This document shows, one piece after another, positions 44,980 through 57,058 of a stretch of DNA of 64,000 nucleotides. How positions within the stretch are numbered: position 1 is the stretch's first letter; the number at the start of each line of letters is the position of its first letter. Below the pieces are notes generated by a model, which was given only the letters and a program-made list of their open reading frames with translations, did no database searches and had not been told where the DNA came from. The position numbers were made by a program, and so were the translations under genes. This stretch comes from Areca catechu (lineage: Eukaryota; Streptophyta; Magnoliopsida; Arecales; Arecaceae), in NCBI GenBank assembly GCA_021397845.1, contig CM038039.1, positions 10,347,231-10,411,230 on the forward strand, given 5' to 3'.

Positions 44980-46104
44980 ACCTTCAAGATTTTATCACTA
45001 GCTTTCCATGTATAGCCATTTGAATCAATTTACTCAATAAGATTAGATTCTTGCTGAAGTTAGGTATGTATCGGATCTTGTCTAGTTTTCTCAATATTCC
45101 ATCATGAAGCTTTAAACTGGCTGTCCCTTCACCTTTAATTGTATAATTCGAACCTTCTAGTGAGTAAACAGTACTCTCTCTACTCTTTAGAGAGTTGAAT
45201 AGTTTCTCTCTGCAATACGCATCATAGGAATATACAGAATCTAGAATCCACTACTGGAAAGAATGAGATATCTCATTGGATAGTATGAGCGCATCATTAT
45301 ATTCGTTACTATAGCTATCATTGCCATTGTAGCAATAGCCTTCATCTGATTCTTGAGTTGCGAGCAATTTTTAATACGATGTCCCAACTCATTGCATCGA
45401 TTACGCTTGATCTTGCTCTTATCCTTCGACTTGGACCTGGACAACTTACCTCACGATTCTTTATCATTCTGCCTTCTACCACCAGCTCCTTCAGAGATTG
45501 CCAATGCTAAGTTTTTACCTGAACTCGAAGCTTGATTCTTCTGTCAGAGAATCTCATTCTGAAAAAGTGCCGCAATGACCTCTTCCATCTTGATGGTGCT
45601 CTTCTCTACTAGAAGAGCAGTCACCAAGAACTCGAAGAAGTGTGAAAGTGATAATAGCAAGACCAATGTCCTAGTTTTCTCTTTAACCTTCTTTCCTATA
45701 CTGAGAATATCGGTAGGATCCTCTAAAAATTACTCAAATACTCCTGCATGCTGTATCTTTTGTTCATCTATAGTTGATAAAACTGTTTTCAAAGAAAGAG
45801 GGTGTTGATGAGAGACCTTGCAATACACAACTAGAGTTTCGTTTATAGCATTGTCGAGAAAGTCTCGTTCAGTATATGGATCACCATGTCATTAGCCAAA
45901 TACAAGTAGATCATATTCATCGCCTACATCTGGAGTTGCTCCAACCTTTTTTTCTCCATGGTGGTCAGTCTCTCCTCACATATGAGAGTATCAATCAATC
46001 CTTGCTAAATGAGCACATTTTTTATCCTTGCTTGTTAAAGAACAAAATTATTGCTTCTATTGAATCAATTAATGTCGACTTTGATTGTACTTGCTTTTTC
46101 CATC
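44980..46104 (-). pseudogene. Gag and start of protease of the copia element
   Basis: From the ATG near 46104 the minus strand reads MEKASTIKVDIN, then FNRSNNFVL, a stop, and QARIKNVLI, followed by ANDMVIHILNET. This is the copia gag N-terminal pattern. Near 45400 it reads NRCNELGHRIKNC. This zinc knuckle has the CX4HX4C part, but the first Cys of the expected CX2C is Arg. Stops are frequent, mostly at expected Trp or Gln positions. Confidence 0.7.
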
Positions 46105-46154
46105 TTGTTCAATCTCATTCAACACGGATAATTTGAAGATTTGATACCAGTTAT

Positions 46155-47036
46155 TGTAGTACCACCTACATCGATACTAGTTAAAAAATCTCTCGTATGG
46201 ATGTGGATCCCTGTGTCTAAGATCATGATATCGTTGTTGATGCCATAAGAGAAGGAAGAAGAGAAAATAAAATAAAAGACATAATTTAATAGGACATACA
46301 ATATTTCAGCATAAGAAAAATAATTATTTACAAGATAAGAACCCGTATCCTTAATCCCATATAATTTCTCTCAACAAGAAGCTCAAAAGCCCTCACAAAG
46401 CTCTCAACTCTCAAGAAGACTCTTCTAGAACCCTCTAGATCATCACATTGACCTCTCTGATCCATATCCCTCTTTTATAACCTCTCTATCGAAAAGCATT
46501 TTGATAGGAGTCCAAATGGTTCAAATCATATTGGAAAAAGACTCCAATTCCTTGTCCAACTTCTATTTGATCCTAGAAAATTACTTGACTACCCGATCAT
46601 TATTGAATGCACCGCAAATCATGCTGAATCATTCCTGGATCAAGTCAGCAAGCATCCGTGGCTGTTCGATTATGTTGGTCTCCATGCGGGGTCGTTGGAT
46701 CATGCAAATCAGAACTCCATTAGACCGGCATCATACCTAGAACGTTGGATCATGTGCTGGATGCTCAGTAGCTACCCAATCGTGCAAAGGAATCAGTCCT
46801 CCCAGTAAGCCATGACTGTGGACTGGGGCATTAAATGCCTATAAGTCATGCCTGGCATCCCTGTGGACCGCACGGTGGTCCATGATGTGCTGTGTGCTTG
46901 CGCACACCTAGGCCATGCATGTTTGCACACGGGCCTGCTAGCCTTCTTCAATGTTGGCTTGTGCGCATTTTTGGGCTGCATCTGGGTTTATTGCAGCTGG
47001 ACTTCTCATGGGCCGGGCTCGAGGCGTAGGCCTACA
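46155..47036 (-). repeat. 5' LTR of the gag-only copia element
   Basis: It is bounded on the inner side by the Met-tRNA-type primer-binding site and on the outer side by CCTACA at 47036 (TGTAGG on the minus strand). A TATA-like TTATAAAAGAG on the minus strand lies near 46468-46478. Confidence 0.7.
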
Positions 47037-47149
47037 TGTTATGCTTCAGATGGTTCACTCCAAGACAAAGGTTGTGAAGCCCAGTGGATAACTGGGTCAT
47101 GGCGGGCTGAAGTCGGCATTCGGAACCCAAAAAAAAAAAAAAAAGTTTG

Positions 47150-47504
47150 TGCCGGAACTGGTGAGACATGGGTGTACATGGACTCGGATTTGGATTTTCT
47201 CGAGTAACTTAGAGAGGGAAATTTTTTTAGAGCTAGATTGGTTGTGACTTAGGATTACCTTTGTTTTATATATAAAGAATGACAGAAATGTCGGAAAATA
47301 AGAAGAGTAGGCACGATCATTTTTCTTCCCTAAAAAAATCCTAGTCTCTCTTCTTTTTGATTCTTTCTCGTGTATGGAGCTTCATGGGACTCGCTTTCAT
47401 GATGGGAATGGATGGCATGCCCCATCTCTTTCCTGGTAATTATATTCCCTTTCTGCCATATCAAAGAAGATCCCGGCATTTTGTGGGACGGATTTGCTCT
47501 GATA
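47150..47504 (+). repeat. 5' LTR of the LARD-like element
   Basis: It pairs with 49839-50200. The TATA-like TTTTATATATAAAG lies at about 47264-47277. The outer boundary is uncertain by roughly 12 bp, because similarity fades gradually around GAACTGGTGAG/GAACCAGTGAG. Confidence 0.7.
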
Positions 47505-49838
47505 ATCGATATCAGAGCAACCTTATGCGGTGGTACGAAGGATGCCGGGAAGAAGATGCGACGGTGCTGGTGCAGTCTCTGGAGGTGAGGGCCTGCTGCC
47601 CTCCCCGGAAACGGAGACGGAGAAGAACCCCGCGTGGATCTGGGCACGGAGTTGCGCGCGGAGCAGCGTGTTGCAGGGCGCGCGACGCAGGGTCGTAGAG
47701 CGGCACGGAGGCGTCGCAGCGAGCTCGCCGGCGCGGGAGCGAAGCCGGGCGGTGCCAGGCGCGGCGCAGGGGCACGGGGCGTCGCGGGAGTGGCGCGGCG
47801 CCGGTCACGGGCAAGGCGGATCGGGCTCGCCGGTCGCGGGCACGGGCGCGACCGCAGCACAGCGCAGTGCCGGTCGCGGGCGTGGCTCGCCGGTCTCGGG
47901 CTGCGAAGGATCCGATCGGGGCTGATCGGGCGCGGCACGGCAGTGCGGGCGGTCGCCGGTGGCTTGGCACGGCGGCGGAACAGTCGCCGTTGGTGTCGGG
48001 CGGTGGCCGGAGGTGACGGCGGTGGCCAAGGAATGCTATGGTCCACGGGTTCTGCCGTGGACCAGCAGCAATGGCAGCGCTGGACCGGGGAGACGGTGCG
48101 TGGACCATTGGTTTGGTTCACTGTGGACCGGCCAATCAAGGTATCAAATAGTCATTATGCTTTGAAAACCGTGCAGATGGATTTTCGGCGATTCCGGGCT
48201 CAATTGAACTCCGATTTGAGCCTCGTCTTTGCCGTTGGACTCCATTTTTCGAGCTCTTCATGTTGAGCTAGGTTGAATCCGATGATGGAGTTAGTTTATA
48301 GGTGATGTGGAGATCGTGGTGCAGCGGCCGTGTGTGCGGGCAGCACGTGCAGGTTGGTTCCATTTTTGGCTCTCCCAGGAAGACAGAGATTTGTGGTGTT
48401 GGGATCAGTGTGGAGGTCTGCTGGTTGTGTGGATCTTGTCGAGGATGATGGATCCTGTGGTGCAGGAGTTCGTGACGGTGGTGTAGAGCTGTAGGTTCTG
48501 TGCTGTGGAGCATTGACAGGTCGGGTGATCTGTGGTTCAGCATAGGTGGAGCGACACACACCAGATATCTTCAGAGCATGAGTGATAGCTCCATCGGTAG
48601 TGGACCAGGCTCTTGGTCACTGTGGATGAGAGCGATCGGTAGGTCTCCAGCTACCTTGATCGTGATGGAGCTGGATGTGGGTGGTATCCTGCATGGTTGG
48701 AGGTCGGTCTCGGGAGATGGGTGTCTCAGGGAGACCGGGGTACATCAGCAGAGGCGATGCCAGAGGCAGCTCAGGGAGACAGGAGACGGTCTTAGGGAGC
48801 GCCAGAGGTATCGGGCAGTCGGGAGTGTCATGGTATGGCGGCTTTTGCCTAGGGACAGAGACTGGAGCTGATGGGGCTGGCAGCTCAGAGAGACCGGGGA
48901 TAGGTCTTAGGGAGCGCCAGGGATATCATGCAGCTGGGAGATAGGCTGGGACATGATGGAGTAGCCGTTGGAGATGGTTGCTAGGTTCAGTCGCTGGGTT
49001 AGAGGAGTTGGGATGAGCTCCTGGGTTTCGGAGTTTCCTGCGGGGATGCAGAGTATCCGAAAGTGTCTCAGAGGGGTCCGCGGTGATGCGGAGGATCCGA
49101 GGAGGCAGCGACTGGGTACGAGATTTAGGTGCAGGCTCAGCAGTGCAGCGTTGAGTTGCTGGTCTCGGGATTTCTTTCTGTGGCATCAGGGGGACTTCAG
49201 TCTCAGGTGGAGCACCGGTGACAGGTGGCTTCATGGGTGGAGCAGGTTTTGACACGAGTTCAGAGCGGGAGGTGCAGGGAGGACCATATTCTAGCATGAG
49301 CGCTAGGGGTGTACTTAGCCAGATGGAGCAGAGTGTGCGGAGATTGGCGTGGCTCTGAGGTGATGGTGTCAGGTAGAGCTCTAGTTATAGCGGGTGCCGG
49401 TTCAGGTTTGCTGGGTTCTCTCCAGGGAAGTCCAAGAACAGACTGATGCAGCTGCCATGCAGAAGGAAAGCTACAATCGATGGTGCCAGGATACAAGTGA
49501 GGGTTTTCAGCTGTGGAGGCAGTCATCCCAAAGGTCTCCAGGTGAATTCAGCAGTTGAAGAGTGTTGGCAGAGGTGAGATATTCGCACGGTGTTGTCAAG
49601 ACACGCAGTTACAGCAGGGTTGTGCGTGGAGGACATTGCCAGGTTTGCCAAAGCTTGGAGGCACCAAGGTGGAGATTGTAGGGATTTGCGTGGTGTCTCC
49701 CAAGTTTTGAAGAGACTTGGGAGACTATGGCAGGGATGCTGGAGGCGATCCATGGGGCTTGGGGGCGTGTTCCAAGCGGGTCCTGGATGTATTCCAGGGT
49801 TTCCTGGAGGTGTTCCAGGGATACTCTGAGTCTGAGGT

Positions 49839-50200
49839 TGAGAGAACCAGTGAGCATGGGTGTACATGGGCTCGGATTTGGGTTTTCTCAAGTGACTCAG
49901 AGGGGGGAGTTTTTTAGGGCTAGGTCGGTTGTGACTTAGGATTATCTTTGTTTTATATATAAAGACCGACGAAAACGTCGGGGAAATAAGAAGAGTAGAC
50001 GCGATCCCCTTTCTCCTCCAGAAAAATCCTAGCATCTTTTCTTCCTGATTCTTTCTCATGTGTGGAGCCCCATGGGGGCTCGCCTTCGTGACGGGAGCGG
50101 ATGGCGCGCCCCATCTTTTCCCTGATAATTGTGTTCCCTTTCCTCCATGGCAGCATCAAGGAGGATCCCGGGCATTCCGTGGAGCGGGTTTGCTCTGACA
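49839..50200 (+). repeat. 3' LTR of the LARD-like element
   Basis: It aligns with the 5' LTR along its full length, ending TTTGCTCTGACA. The two differ at many positions, including a 7-bp length difference, so the element is not recent. Confidence 0.7.
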
Positions 50201-50309
50201 GTATCTTAGTTCACAAATATTCTATTCCTGAATCCACCATCATTTTAAACTTTAGTAAGGTTTCAAATTTGTCCACAAATTTAGGCTGTCACTAGAAGTA
50301 AAATGGAAG

Positions 50310-50971
50310 AAGCATTGGATAGTTCTACTTGGGAATTACTAGCCATAGATCCCGAGATGCTGATTTAAACCGTCTCATCCAAGAATTAATGAACGATTAA
50401 AAGGTTGGAAATGGAGAGCTTTCTCATGATATATAGCCTGGTTCTTCTGAATTCTGTATTTGCCCCGGTGCTTATTGTCTAATGTGGTTATCCACAGGCC
50501 TATTCTTCATCAGCTAGAACAATCAATGGAGTTTTTTTGGGAAAGTTGTGATTGTGAGTAGATGCATCCATCTTGTTGCATGGGAATCCATTTGTGGACC
50601 AATTGAAGAGGGTGGTTTGGTTGTTGCTTCTCACATTGCTTGGCACGATGACCTAGTGGCAAAACAGGTTTCTAAGATTGTCCTGTAACTCATTGGTTAT
50701 TTCTAAATATGGTACCTGGTCCCTCATCAAGCCCCTAATGCTAGAAGGTTAGTATAGTTTGGTCCCCTTGATATGTCTAACATCAAATGTCTAATTGGGG
50801 ATGCTACATCCACTTCTGTTCTATGTTATCCTTAGCTTAATTTCAACAACTGTCAATTTTCGAGAATTGGAAGGCTCATGGTTGCCGATGTTAGAAGTAA
50901 TCAGAAGGAAGGGAATGCTTTGCTCATCTTCCAGCTTGTGGATGAAGGTGTAGCTGAACAAATCCAATCAT
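50310..50971 (+). pseudogene. LINE (L1-type) RT C-terminal remnant, interrupted by copia
   Basis: The plus-strand reading near 50380-50420 gives RINERLKGWKWRAFS. Then come LSNVVIHRPILHQLEQSMEFFW near 50480-50540 and a decayed GGxGxxS-like block near 50605-50640. These follow the C-terminal RT and zinc-binding region of plant L1 elements. Stops and frameshifts are common. The last part reads NALLIFQLVDEGVAEQIQ up to the copia insertion, and the LINE appears to resume at 55634. Confidence 0.65.
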
Positions 50972-51277
50972 TATTAGTAAATAAATTTAATTATAATTTA
51001 ATTGTTGTTAGAAGTCTAAGAGTCTTTGTTGGTAGCCTAAAGGTTGAGGGAGCCTAAGAGCCACATAGAAACTTCCATTACCTAGAAACAAATGCATGAG
51101 TAATTGTGTTTTAATTTCTTGTTTAGTGATATATTGTGTCATTTAAGCTTCCTAGAGGTTATAAATACCCATGGGATCAATTTGCAATATAACCATGACT
51201 ATTTTGAGTCTTTGAGTACCTCCAAAAAATATATTATTATTTTATTTTGAGCCTACCATTCTTCCTTGCCAATATCA
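50972..51277 (+). repeat. 5' LTR of the plus-strand copia element
   Basis: It starts TATTAGTAAATAA (TG mutated to TA) and ends GCCAATATCA. TTATAAATACC near 51162 is the probable TATA box. Confidence 0.9.
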
Positions 51278-51297
51278 AAGTGGTATCAAAGCCAATG

Positions 51298-52200
51298 ATG
51301 TCCACCAATAATCTCCTGCAACCCTCCTTTCTTCGTCTCACCAAAACAAACTATGAAAATTGGTGCTTGCAAATGAAGGCTCTACTTGGATCCCAAGATC
51401 TTTGGGATTTAGTATAAGAAGGTTATCAAGAACCAAGGGAAGGAGAGGCTCTCACTAATCAGCAAAGAGAGTCTCAAAGAAAGGATAAGAAAGCTTTATA
51501 TTTCATCTATCAATTTATAGATGAATCAGCCTTTGAAAAGATCGCGACGGCAACCATCTCAAATGAAGCATGGGAGATTCTCAAAAATTCTTATAAAGGA
51601 ATTGAGAAAGTGAAGAAAGTTCGTCTCCAAACTCTTCGAGGCGAATTCAAAGCTCTACAAATGAAGGAATCCGAATGTGTTTCGAATTATTTTACAAGAG
51701 TCTTAGCTGTCGTCAATTAAGGAGGAATGATGAAACCATGATTGACACCAGAGTAGTAGAAAAAATCCTACGCTCATTGGATGTCAAATTCGACTATATT
51801 ATGGTTGCCATCGAGGAGTCAAAGACTTTGGAAGAGATGACAATAGATCAACTTTTGGGTTCCTTACAAGCTCATGAAGAAAGATTCAATAAGAGGAGAC
51901 AAGAGCCTTTGGAGCAAGTTCTTCGATCGAAGTTTTCTTTGAAGGAGAACAAAGAAGACTCAAGAAATGAGTCAAGACAAAGCCAAAGAGGACGAGACCG
52001 TCGCTCTTGGAGAAGCCGTGACTTTTGGAGAGGCCGTGGCTCGTGGAGAGGCCGCGGTCGTGGACGAGGAAGAACAAATAGAGATGAAGAAAGAAGTCAA
52101 AGCCCAAAAGGAGAATGACAAGGAGACTCATCAAGAAGCCAAAGGTATGGCAAATCTAAAGTTCGGTGCTATATTTATAAAAAGATTGGACATTATGCTT
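51298..52200 (+). pseudogene. Copia gag with frameshift and lost zinc-knuckle Cys
   Basis: Translation from the ATG at 51298 gives MSTNNLLQPSFLRLTKTNYE and WCLQMKALLG, the usual N terminus of plant copia gag. A TAA occurs early at about 51412, and a frameshift near 51720 moves the frame to that of 51675-52118 (VEKILRSLDVKFDYIMVAIEE). An Arg/Gly/Ser-rich stretch follows (GRGRGRGRTNR). After a TGA at 52116 the knuckle reads CYIYKKIGHYASEC, so the second Cys of CX2C is Tyr. Confidence 0.85.
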
Positions 52201-55200
52201 CAGAATGTTGGTATAATTATTCCAATCAAGTGCAAGAGAAGACCTATGTTGCAAAGAAACAAGAGGATGAAGAAGATTCGGTTCTTCTATTGGCACACAA
52301 GGGAGATGACATTAACAATCAAAGCTTATGGTATTTGGATACTGGAGCAAGCAATCATATATGTGGATACAAAAATATGTTTGTGGAGCTAGATGAATCA
52401 GTGGATGGTCATGTCTCTTTTGGAGATTTTTCTAAAGTATCAGTAAAAGAAAAAGATAAAATTCTTATTGAATTGAAAAATGGAAGTCATCAATTTATTT
52501 TTGAAGTTTATTATGTGCCAAGTATGACAAGTAATATTTTAAGTGTGGGACAACTTCTGGAGAAAGGCTATACCATACATATGAATGATAAAAGTCTTTT
52601 CTTGAGAAATCAAAACAATAAGTTGCTCATATTCAAATGACCAACAATAGAATATTTTTATTGAATATCAAGCATGTCTCTTCCACATGTTTAAATGCTT
52701 GTATGAAAGATATTTCATGGTTATGGCATTTGAGATATGGACATCTCTATTTTGATGGTCTTAAACAACTCTCTACAAAGAAGATGGTGAACAGGTTGCC
52801 TCATATTGATTCTTCCAACCAATTTTGTGAAGGATATGTTCTTAGCAAACAATCAAGAATAAGCTTTCCGAAAAAGGCATCATATTATACAAAGATGCCT
52901 CTTGAACTCATCCACATCGACATTTGTGGGCCAATAACTCCAACATCATTTGAAGGTAATCGATATTTTCTAATATTTATTGATGATTATAGCAGCAAGA
53001 CATGGATCTATTTCTTGAAGGAGAAGTATGATGCATTTGAAGTCTTTAAGAAGTTCAAAATTATGGTGGAAAATCAAAGTGGCTATCACATCAAGGCACT
53101 TCGATCAGACCATGGTGGAGAATACACATCTAAAGCCTTTGAAGATTATTGTGGAGAGCATGGCATTCAGCGGCTACTGACGGCACCATATTCACCTCAA
53201 CAAAATGGCGTGGCGGAGAGAAAAAATTAAACTATCCTTGATATGATCCGCAGCATGCTGAAGAGTAAAAATCTATCTAAGAAGTTTTGGATGGAAGCCG
53301 TAGATTGTGCCATCTATTTACTTAACAGATGTCCAACGAAAAGTTTAGAAGACATGACTCCACAAGAAGCATAGAGTGGTAGAAGGCCAAATGTTTCACA
53401 CTTGAGAGTATTCGGTTGTCTTGCTTATGCGCATGTACCAGATCAAAAAAGGTTAAAACTAGATGATAAGAGTGCCAAATATATTTTTATTGGCTATGAT
53501 GCAAGAACAAAAGCCTACAAGCTTCTAGATCCAACAACCAAGAAGCTAATTATAAGTCGAGATGTGCAGTTCCATGAAGAAGGAGCTTGGAATTGGGAAG
53601 AATATAAAAAAATGTATATTCATGAGGAGCAAGAGAATATCACCTCACCACCATTATCTTCTACAACATCAACAATATTTCCATCCAAGGAAGACTTTTC
53701 AAGAACACCAAAGACAAGATCTATTAAAGAGCTCTATGAGGTAACGGATGAGCTTAATCTTATATGTTTGCTTACTAATCAAGAAGCTATTTCTTATGAA
53801 GAAGCAAAAGAAGATGAAAGATGGAGGAGAGCCATGGATGAGGAGATAGAAGCCATAAAAAGGAATGACACATGGGAGTATGTCAATCTTCCTAAAGGAC
53901 ATGAACCCATTGGTGTGAAGTGGGTTTACAAAATTAAGAAGAATGCTCAAGGAGAACTTAAAAAATACAAAGCAAGATTAGTAGCAAAAGGATACAAGCA
54001 ACAAGCCGGCATCGACTATGATGATGTATTTGCACCAGTTGCTCAAATTGAGACTGTTAAATTGTTATTTTCTTTTGCTGCTCAAAATTAATGACAAATT
54101 TTACAAATGGATGTCAAATCAGTATTTTTAAATGGATTTCTTGATGAGGAAGTTTATGTGGAGCAACCTATGGGTTTTGTGAAAAAGGGATATGAAGGAC
54201 AAGTCTTGAAGTTAAAGAATGCATTGTATGGTTTGAAACAAGCTCCAAGAGCTTAGAATAGTCGTATTGATGCCTACTTTAAGACTAATGATTTTGTGCA
54301 ATGTCCTTATGAGCATGCTTTATATGTGAAAACACAAAATGGAGATATTTTGTTTGTTGCTTTGCATGTGGATGATCTTATTTTTATAGGAAATAATCTA
54401 CAAGTATTCGAGGAATTCAAACAAATCATGATTCGAGCATTTAAGATGACAGACATGGAACTCATGACCTACTTCCATGGCTTAGAAGTAAAGCAAACAA
54501 AAGAAGACATCTTTATATCACAAGAAGCTTATGCAAAGGAGATTTTAAAGAAATTCAACATGGAAGACTGTAATGCAAAAGATACTCCTGTTGATCGTGG
54601 AATGAAGCTATCTAAATTTGATGAAGGCAAAGTGGTAGACCCTACTCTCTACAAAAACATGGTTGGAAGTTTGAGATACTTAACTTGCACAAGATCAGAC
54701 ATACTTTATGGAGTTGGATTGGTTAGTGGATATATGAAAAATCCAAAATCTACACATTGGAAGGCCATAAAGAGAATTCTTCATTATATTCAAGGTACCA
54801 TCTCTCATGGTCTATTATATTCATCTTCTAATAGTTTTCAACTTTATGATTTTTCTGATAGTGATTAGGGAGGAGACTTTGATGATAGAAAAAGCACTAC
54901 TGGATTTGTTTTTTATATGGAAATACAGCATTCACTTGGATTTCCAAAAAATAGCCAATTGTTACCCTCTCCACATGTGAAGCTGAGTATGTGGCAGTAT
55001 CATCTTGTGTATGCCATGCAATTTGGCTAAGAAGTTTGCTTAAGGAAATGTATTTTCCACAAGTTGAAGCTACATAAATTGGTGTTGATTGCAAATCTGC
55101 AATTAATTTGGCTAAAAATCCAGTACATCATGAAAGGAGCAAACATATTGATATCCGGTACCATTTTGTTCGAAATCATGTGAAGGAGAAAGTTGTGGAG

Positions 55201-55320
55201 CTAATTTATGTCAAGTCTCAAAATCAATTGGCGGATATCTTCACCAAACCACTTGCAGGAGATCCATTTCACAAGCTCAAAAATTTGCTTGGAACGAATG
55301 ATGGAACACAATTAAGTTTA
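52200..55320 (+). pseudogene. Copia pol: protease, integrase, RT, RNase H (decayed)
   Basis: Protease carries WYLDTGASNHICG at about 52330-52370. A frameshift near 52637 leads into integrase: the zinc region WLWHLRYGHLYFDGL, then core residues in HIDICGPI, RSDHGGEYTS and SPQQNGVAERKN (to 53227). The linker VFGCLAYAHVPDQKRLKLDD follows. RT begins with DTWEYVNLPKGHEPIGVKWV; its active site reads LHVDDLIF (about 54362-54385), with His for the usual Tyr of YVDD. RNase H begins LYDFSDSD, stop, GGDFDDRKSTTG, and after a frameshift near 54930 ends at IFTKPLAGDPFHKL. Most stops sit at expected Trp codons (TGG to TAG or TGA). Confidence 0.92.
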
Positions 55321-55327
55321 AAGGGGG

Positions 55328-55633
55328 TGTTAGTAAATAAACTTAATTGTAATTTAATTGTTGTTAGAAGTCTAAGAGTCTTTGTTGGTAGTCTAAAGAT
55401 TGAGAGAGCCTAAGAGCCACATAGAAACTCCCATTACCTATAAACAAATGCATGAATAATTATGTTTTAATTTTTTGTTTAGTGATATATTGTATCCTTT
55501 AAGCTTCCTAGAGGTTATAAATACCTATAAGATCAATTTGCAATGTAACCATGACTATTTTAAATCTTTGAGTACCTCCAAAAAATATATTATTATTTTA
55601 TTTCAAACCTATCATTCTTCCTCGCCAATATCA
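55328..55633 (+). repeat. 3' LTR of the plus-strand copia element
   Basis: It starts TGTTAGTAAATAA and ends GCCAATATCA, the same length as the 5' LTR. Confidence 0.92.
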
Positions 55634-55757
55634 ATCACAACCAATTCCCAACTTAATCAGTAAAGATAGACCTGTATGGGGACAATCTGCTGCTAGTAAA
55701 AAACCTGAAACCAGGGAATCATATGAAGTCCTCTCTATCTAATAACTATGTTGAACA
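55634..55757 (+). pseudogene. LINE remnant, continuation right of the copia insertion
   Basis: The frame reads QPIPNLISKDRPVWGQSA and then KPETRES, the kind of sequence found after the RT of plant L1 elements. It fits the interrupted LINE at 50310-50971. Confidence 0.5.
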
Positions 55758-56384
55758 TGTTGGAAATTGTAGTATTTCAACAATATAAAAGGTTTCCTTT
55801 TCCCTCCAAAACAAATTCCTTTTCCCTCCTTTTGAATTGGTACAAATGAAACATCTTTAGTCCCACATCGGATAATTTGTTTTCCATACTCCTCTTTATA
55901 TAGAATGTCATTCCTTTGAATTGTTGAGTGATTCTAAGAGACTTTCTCGCACGCGCGAGCCGAGTCAAAATCAGTGCAATCTGATTCAGCCCGATTTCAG
56001 AACCCTTTAACCGGGCGCGTCGCACACGCGATCATCGCGTGCAGGGGGGGGGTGCAAATCCATCCGAGACACCGTTGATTCCGTATCATATACATTCCTC
56101 TAATTCTTCTCTCTTGCTACTTTCTCAGAAACGGACAGATCTCTCTCGGTTGTTCATCGGGCTTCTACATTGGTGTGTGCACATCGGATTGAAGCCTTCT
56201 TGCTGTTGAATCCTGGAGGGTAGCCGTGCTGGGATCTTCTGCACCGAGACATTGTCTCAGAGAGGCACGGATCTACTCTTAAGGACAGTGCTGCGATCGT
56301 CTACACGCCTCAGCAACGTATCTGTCCAAGTTTCCCACATCAAATCCCTAAATCGGGTACTATCTAATCCAAATTTTTCCTACA
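55758..56384 (+). mobile_element. Solo LTR, 627 bp, with perfect GAACA duplication
   Basis: It begins TGTTGGAAATTGTAG and ends TTTTTCCTACA, with a short inverted terminus TGT/ACA. Identical 5-mers GAACA flank it (55753-55757 and 56385-56389). It contains TCCCACATCGGATAATTT (about 55860-55877), a motif common in plant LTRs, and a TATA-like CTTTATATAG near 55893. No internal region accompanies it. Confidence 0.8.
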
Positions 56385-56389
56385 GAACA

Positions 56390-57058
56390 TGATATGCACT
56401 AATGGGTATGGAAGGTTGAGATGCATCCGATCGAGAATATCCTGGTTTTGGTGGAAAGAAATCTGGGTTCGGCATCCTTGTCAAGGATAAGTTACGCAGA
56501 AGGGAATAACTGTAGCTCCTTGGTGAGATCACTGTTTGAACCTGGAAGTATCTGTTAGTCATGCCCTCTTATCATTGCTCGGCTTCTTTACCTGACATGC
56601 GGAATCCATTACCACTGGATTACCGATCACAACTTTATTCAAGGACTCAGGGATTTGTCCACGTATTCTAGGGTGGCTTCTCGTCTGATATCATGTAAAC
56701 CATATGAAGGAAGGCTGAATAACTTTGCCAAGGAATGTACTCCTCTGCGCTGCTGGATAATTTCTTGACGTTTGGGAAGAGCTGGGCGTCCCATGAATCC
56801 TCGTACCACTTTCATGGTTCTGTCACGCCCGGACCTACCAGCACGAGCCGGGAACGTGGTAGACGGATGTACATCCATTTAGATGAGATGGCATGCATCA
56901 TATCTTTTTCAAAGCATTTATCAAAAAATATAGAAGGTGGCTAAATCTTAGAGAATGTGCCGTCCGTTACGTACCTGGCTAGTGTTAATGGGCCGGGGAG
57001 TGTCAGCTTCACTTCAACCTTTTAAGTCTTCACCTCCTGGATTTTTCGAAGAAAAAGT
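56390..57058. other. Unassigned DNA with a possible gypsy LTR start
   Basis: No supported gene. TGTCACGCCCGGACC at 56821 resembles the start of many chromovirus-type gypsy LTRs in monocots, but the rest cannot be followed because the inverted-repeat element begins at 57059. Confidence 0.35.

Larger units (their letters stand above)
43675..47036 (-). mobile_element. Ty1/copia deletion derivative with two LTRs, gag only
   Basis: Two related LTRs (43675-44587 as the 3' LTR, 46155-47036 as the 5' LTR in minus orientation) enclose only 1.57 kb. The primer-binding site TGGTATCAAATC (initiator Met tRNA type) lies on the minus strand at 46150-46139 next to the 5' LTR. The polypurine tract CGAGATAGAGAT lies at about 44601-44590 next to the 3' LTR. 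Inside are a decayed gag and the beginning of protease; integrase, RT and RNase H are absent. I see no clear target duplication. LTRs have diverged considerably, so the insertion is old. Confidence 0.8.
47150..50200 (+). mobile_element. Non-autonomous LTR element (LARD-like), no gag or pol
   Basis: Two similar terminal sequences (about 47150-47504 and 49839-50200) share GGTGTACATGGRCTCGGATT, GGTTGTGACTTAGGATTA, TTTTATATATAAAGA and a final TTTGCTCTGAYA. Immediately after the first, ATCGATATCAGAGCAACC resembles the initiator-Met primer site TGGTATCAGAGC. The 2.3-kb interior is GC-rich, especially 47600-48060, and has no detectable gag, protease, RT or integrase. Long overlapping frames on both strands there (up to 269 codons, Arg/Pro/Ala-rich) look like base-composition artefacts. 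The target duplication is not clear (GTTTG versus GTATC). Confidence 0.75.
50972..55633 (+). mobile_element. Ty1/copia retrotransposon, 4.66 kb, complete structure
   Basis: LTRs of 306 bp (50972-51277 and 55328-55633) flank the element, with target duplications ATCAT (50967-50971) and ATCAC (55634-55638), 4 of 5 identical. The primer-binding site TGGTATCAAAGCC (initiator Met type) is at 51281-51293 and a polypurine tract AAAGGGGG lies just before 55328. Gag, protease, integrase, RT and RNase H are all recognisable in copia order. About 24 differences between the LTRs by eye (near 8 percent) indicate an older insertion than the Tat element, if their rates are alike. Stops and frameshifts inactivate it. 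Confidence 0.93.

Noticed and set aside
47330..48266. 269-codon minus-strand and 210-codon plus-strand frames
   Set aside because: They overlap in a GC-rich patch, are dominated by Arg, Pro, Ala and Gly, and the minus frame runs through an LTR. This indicates composition and not a gene.
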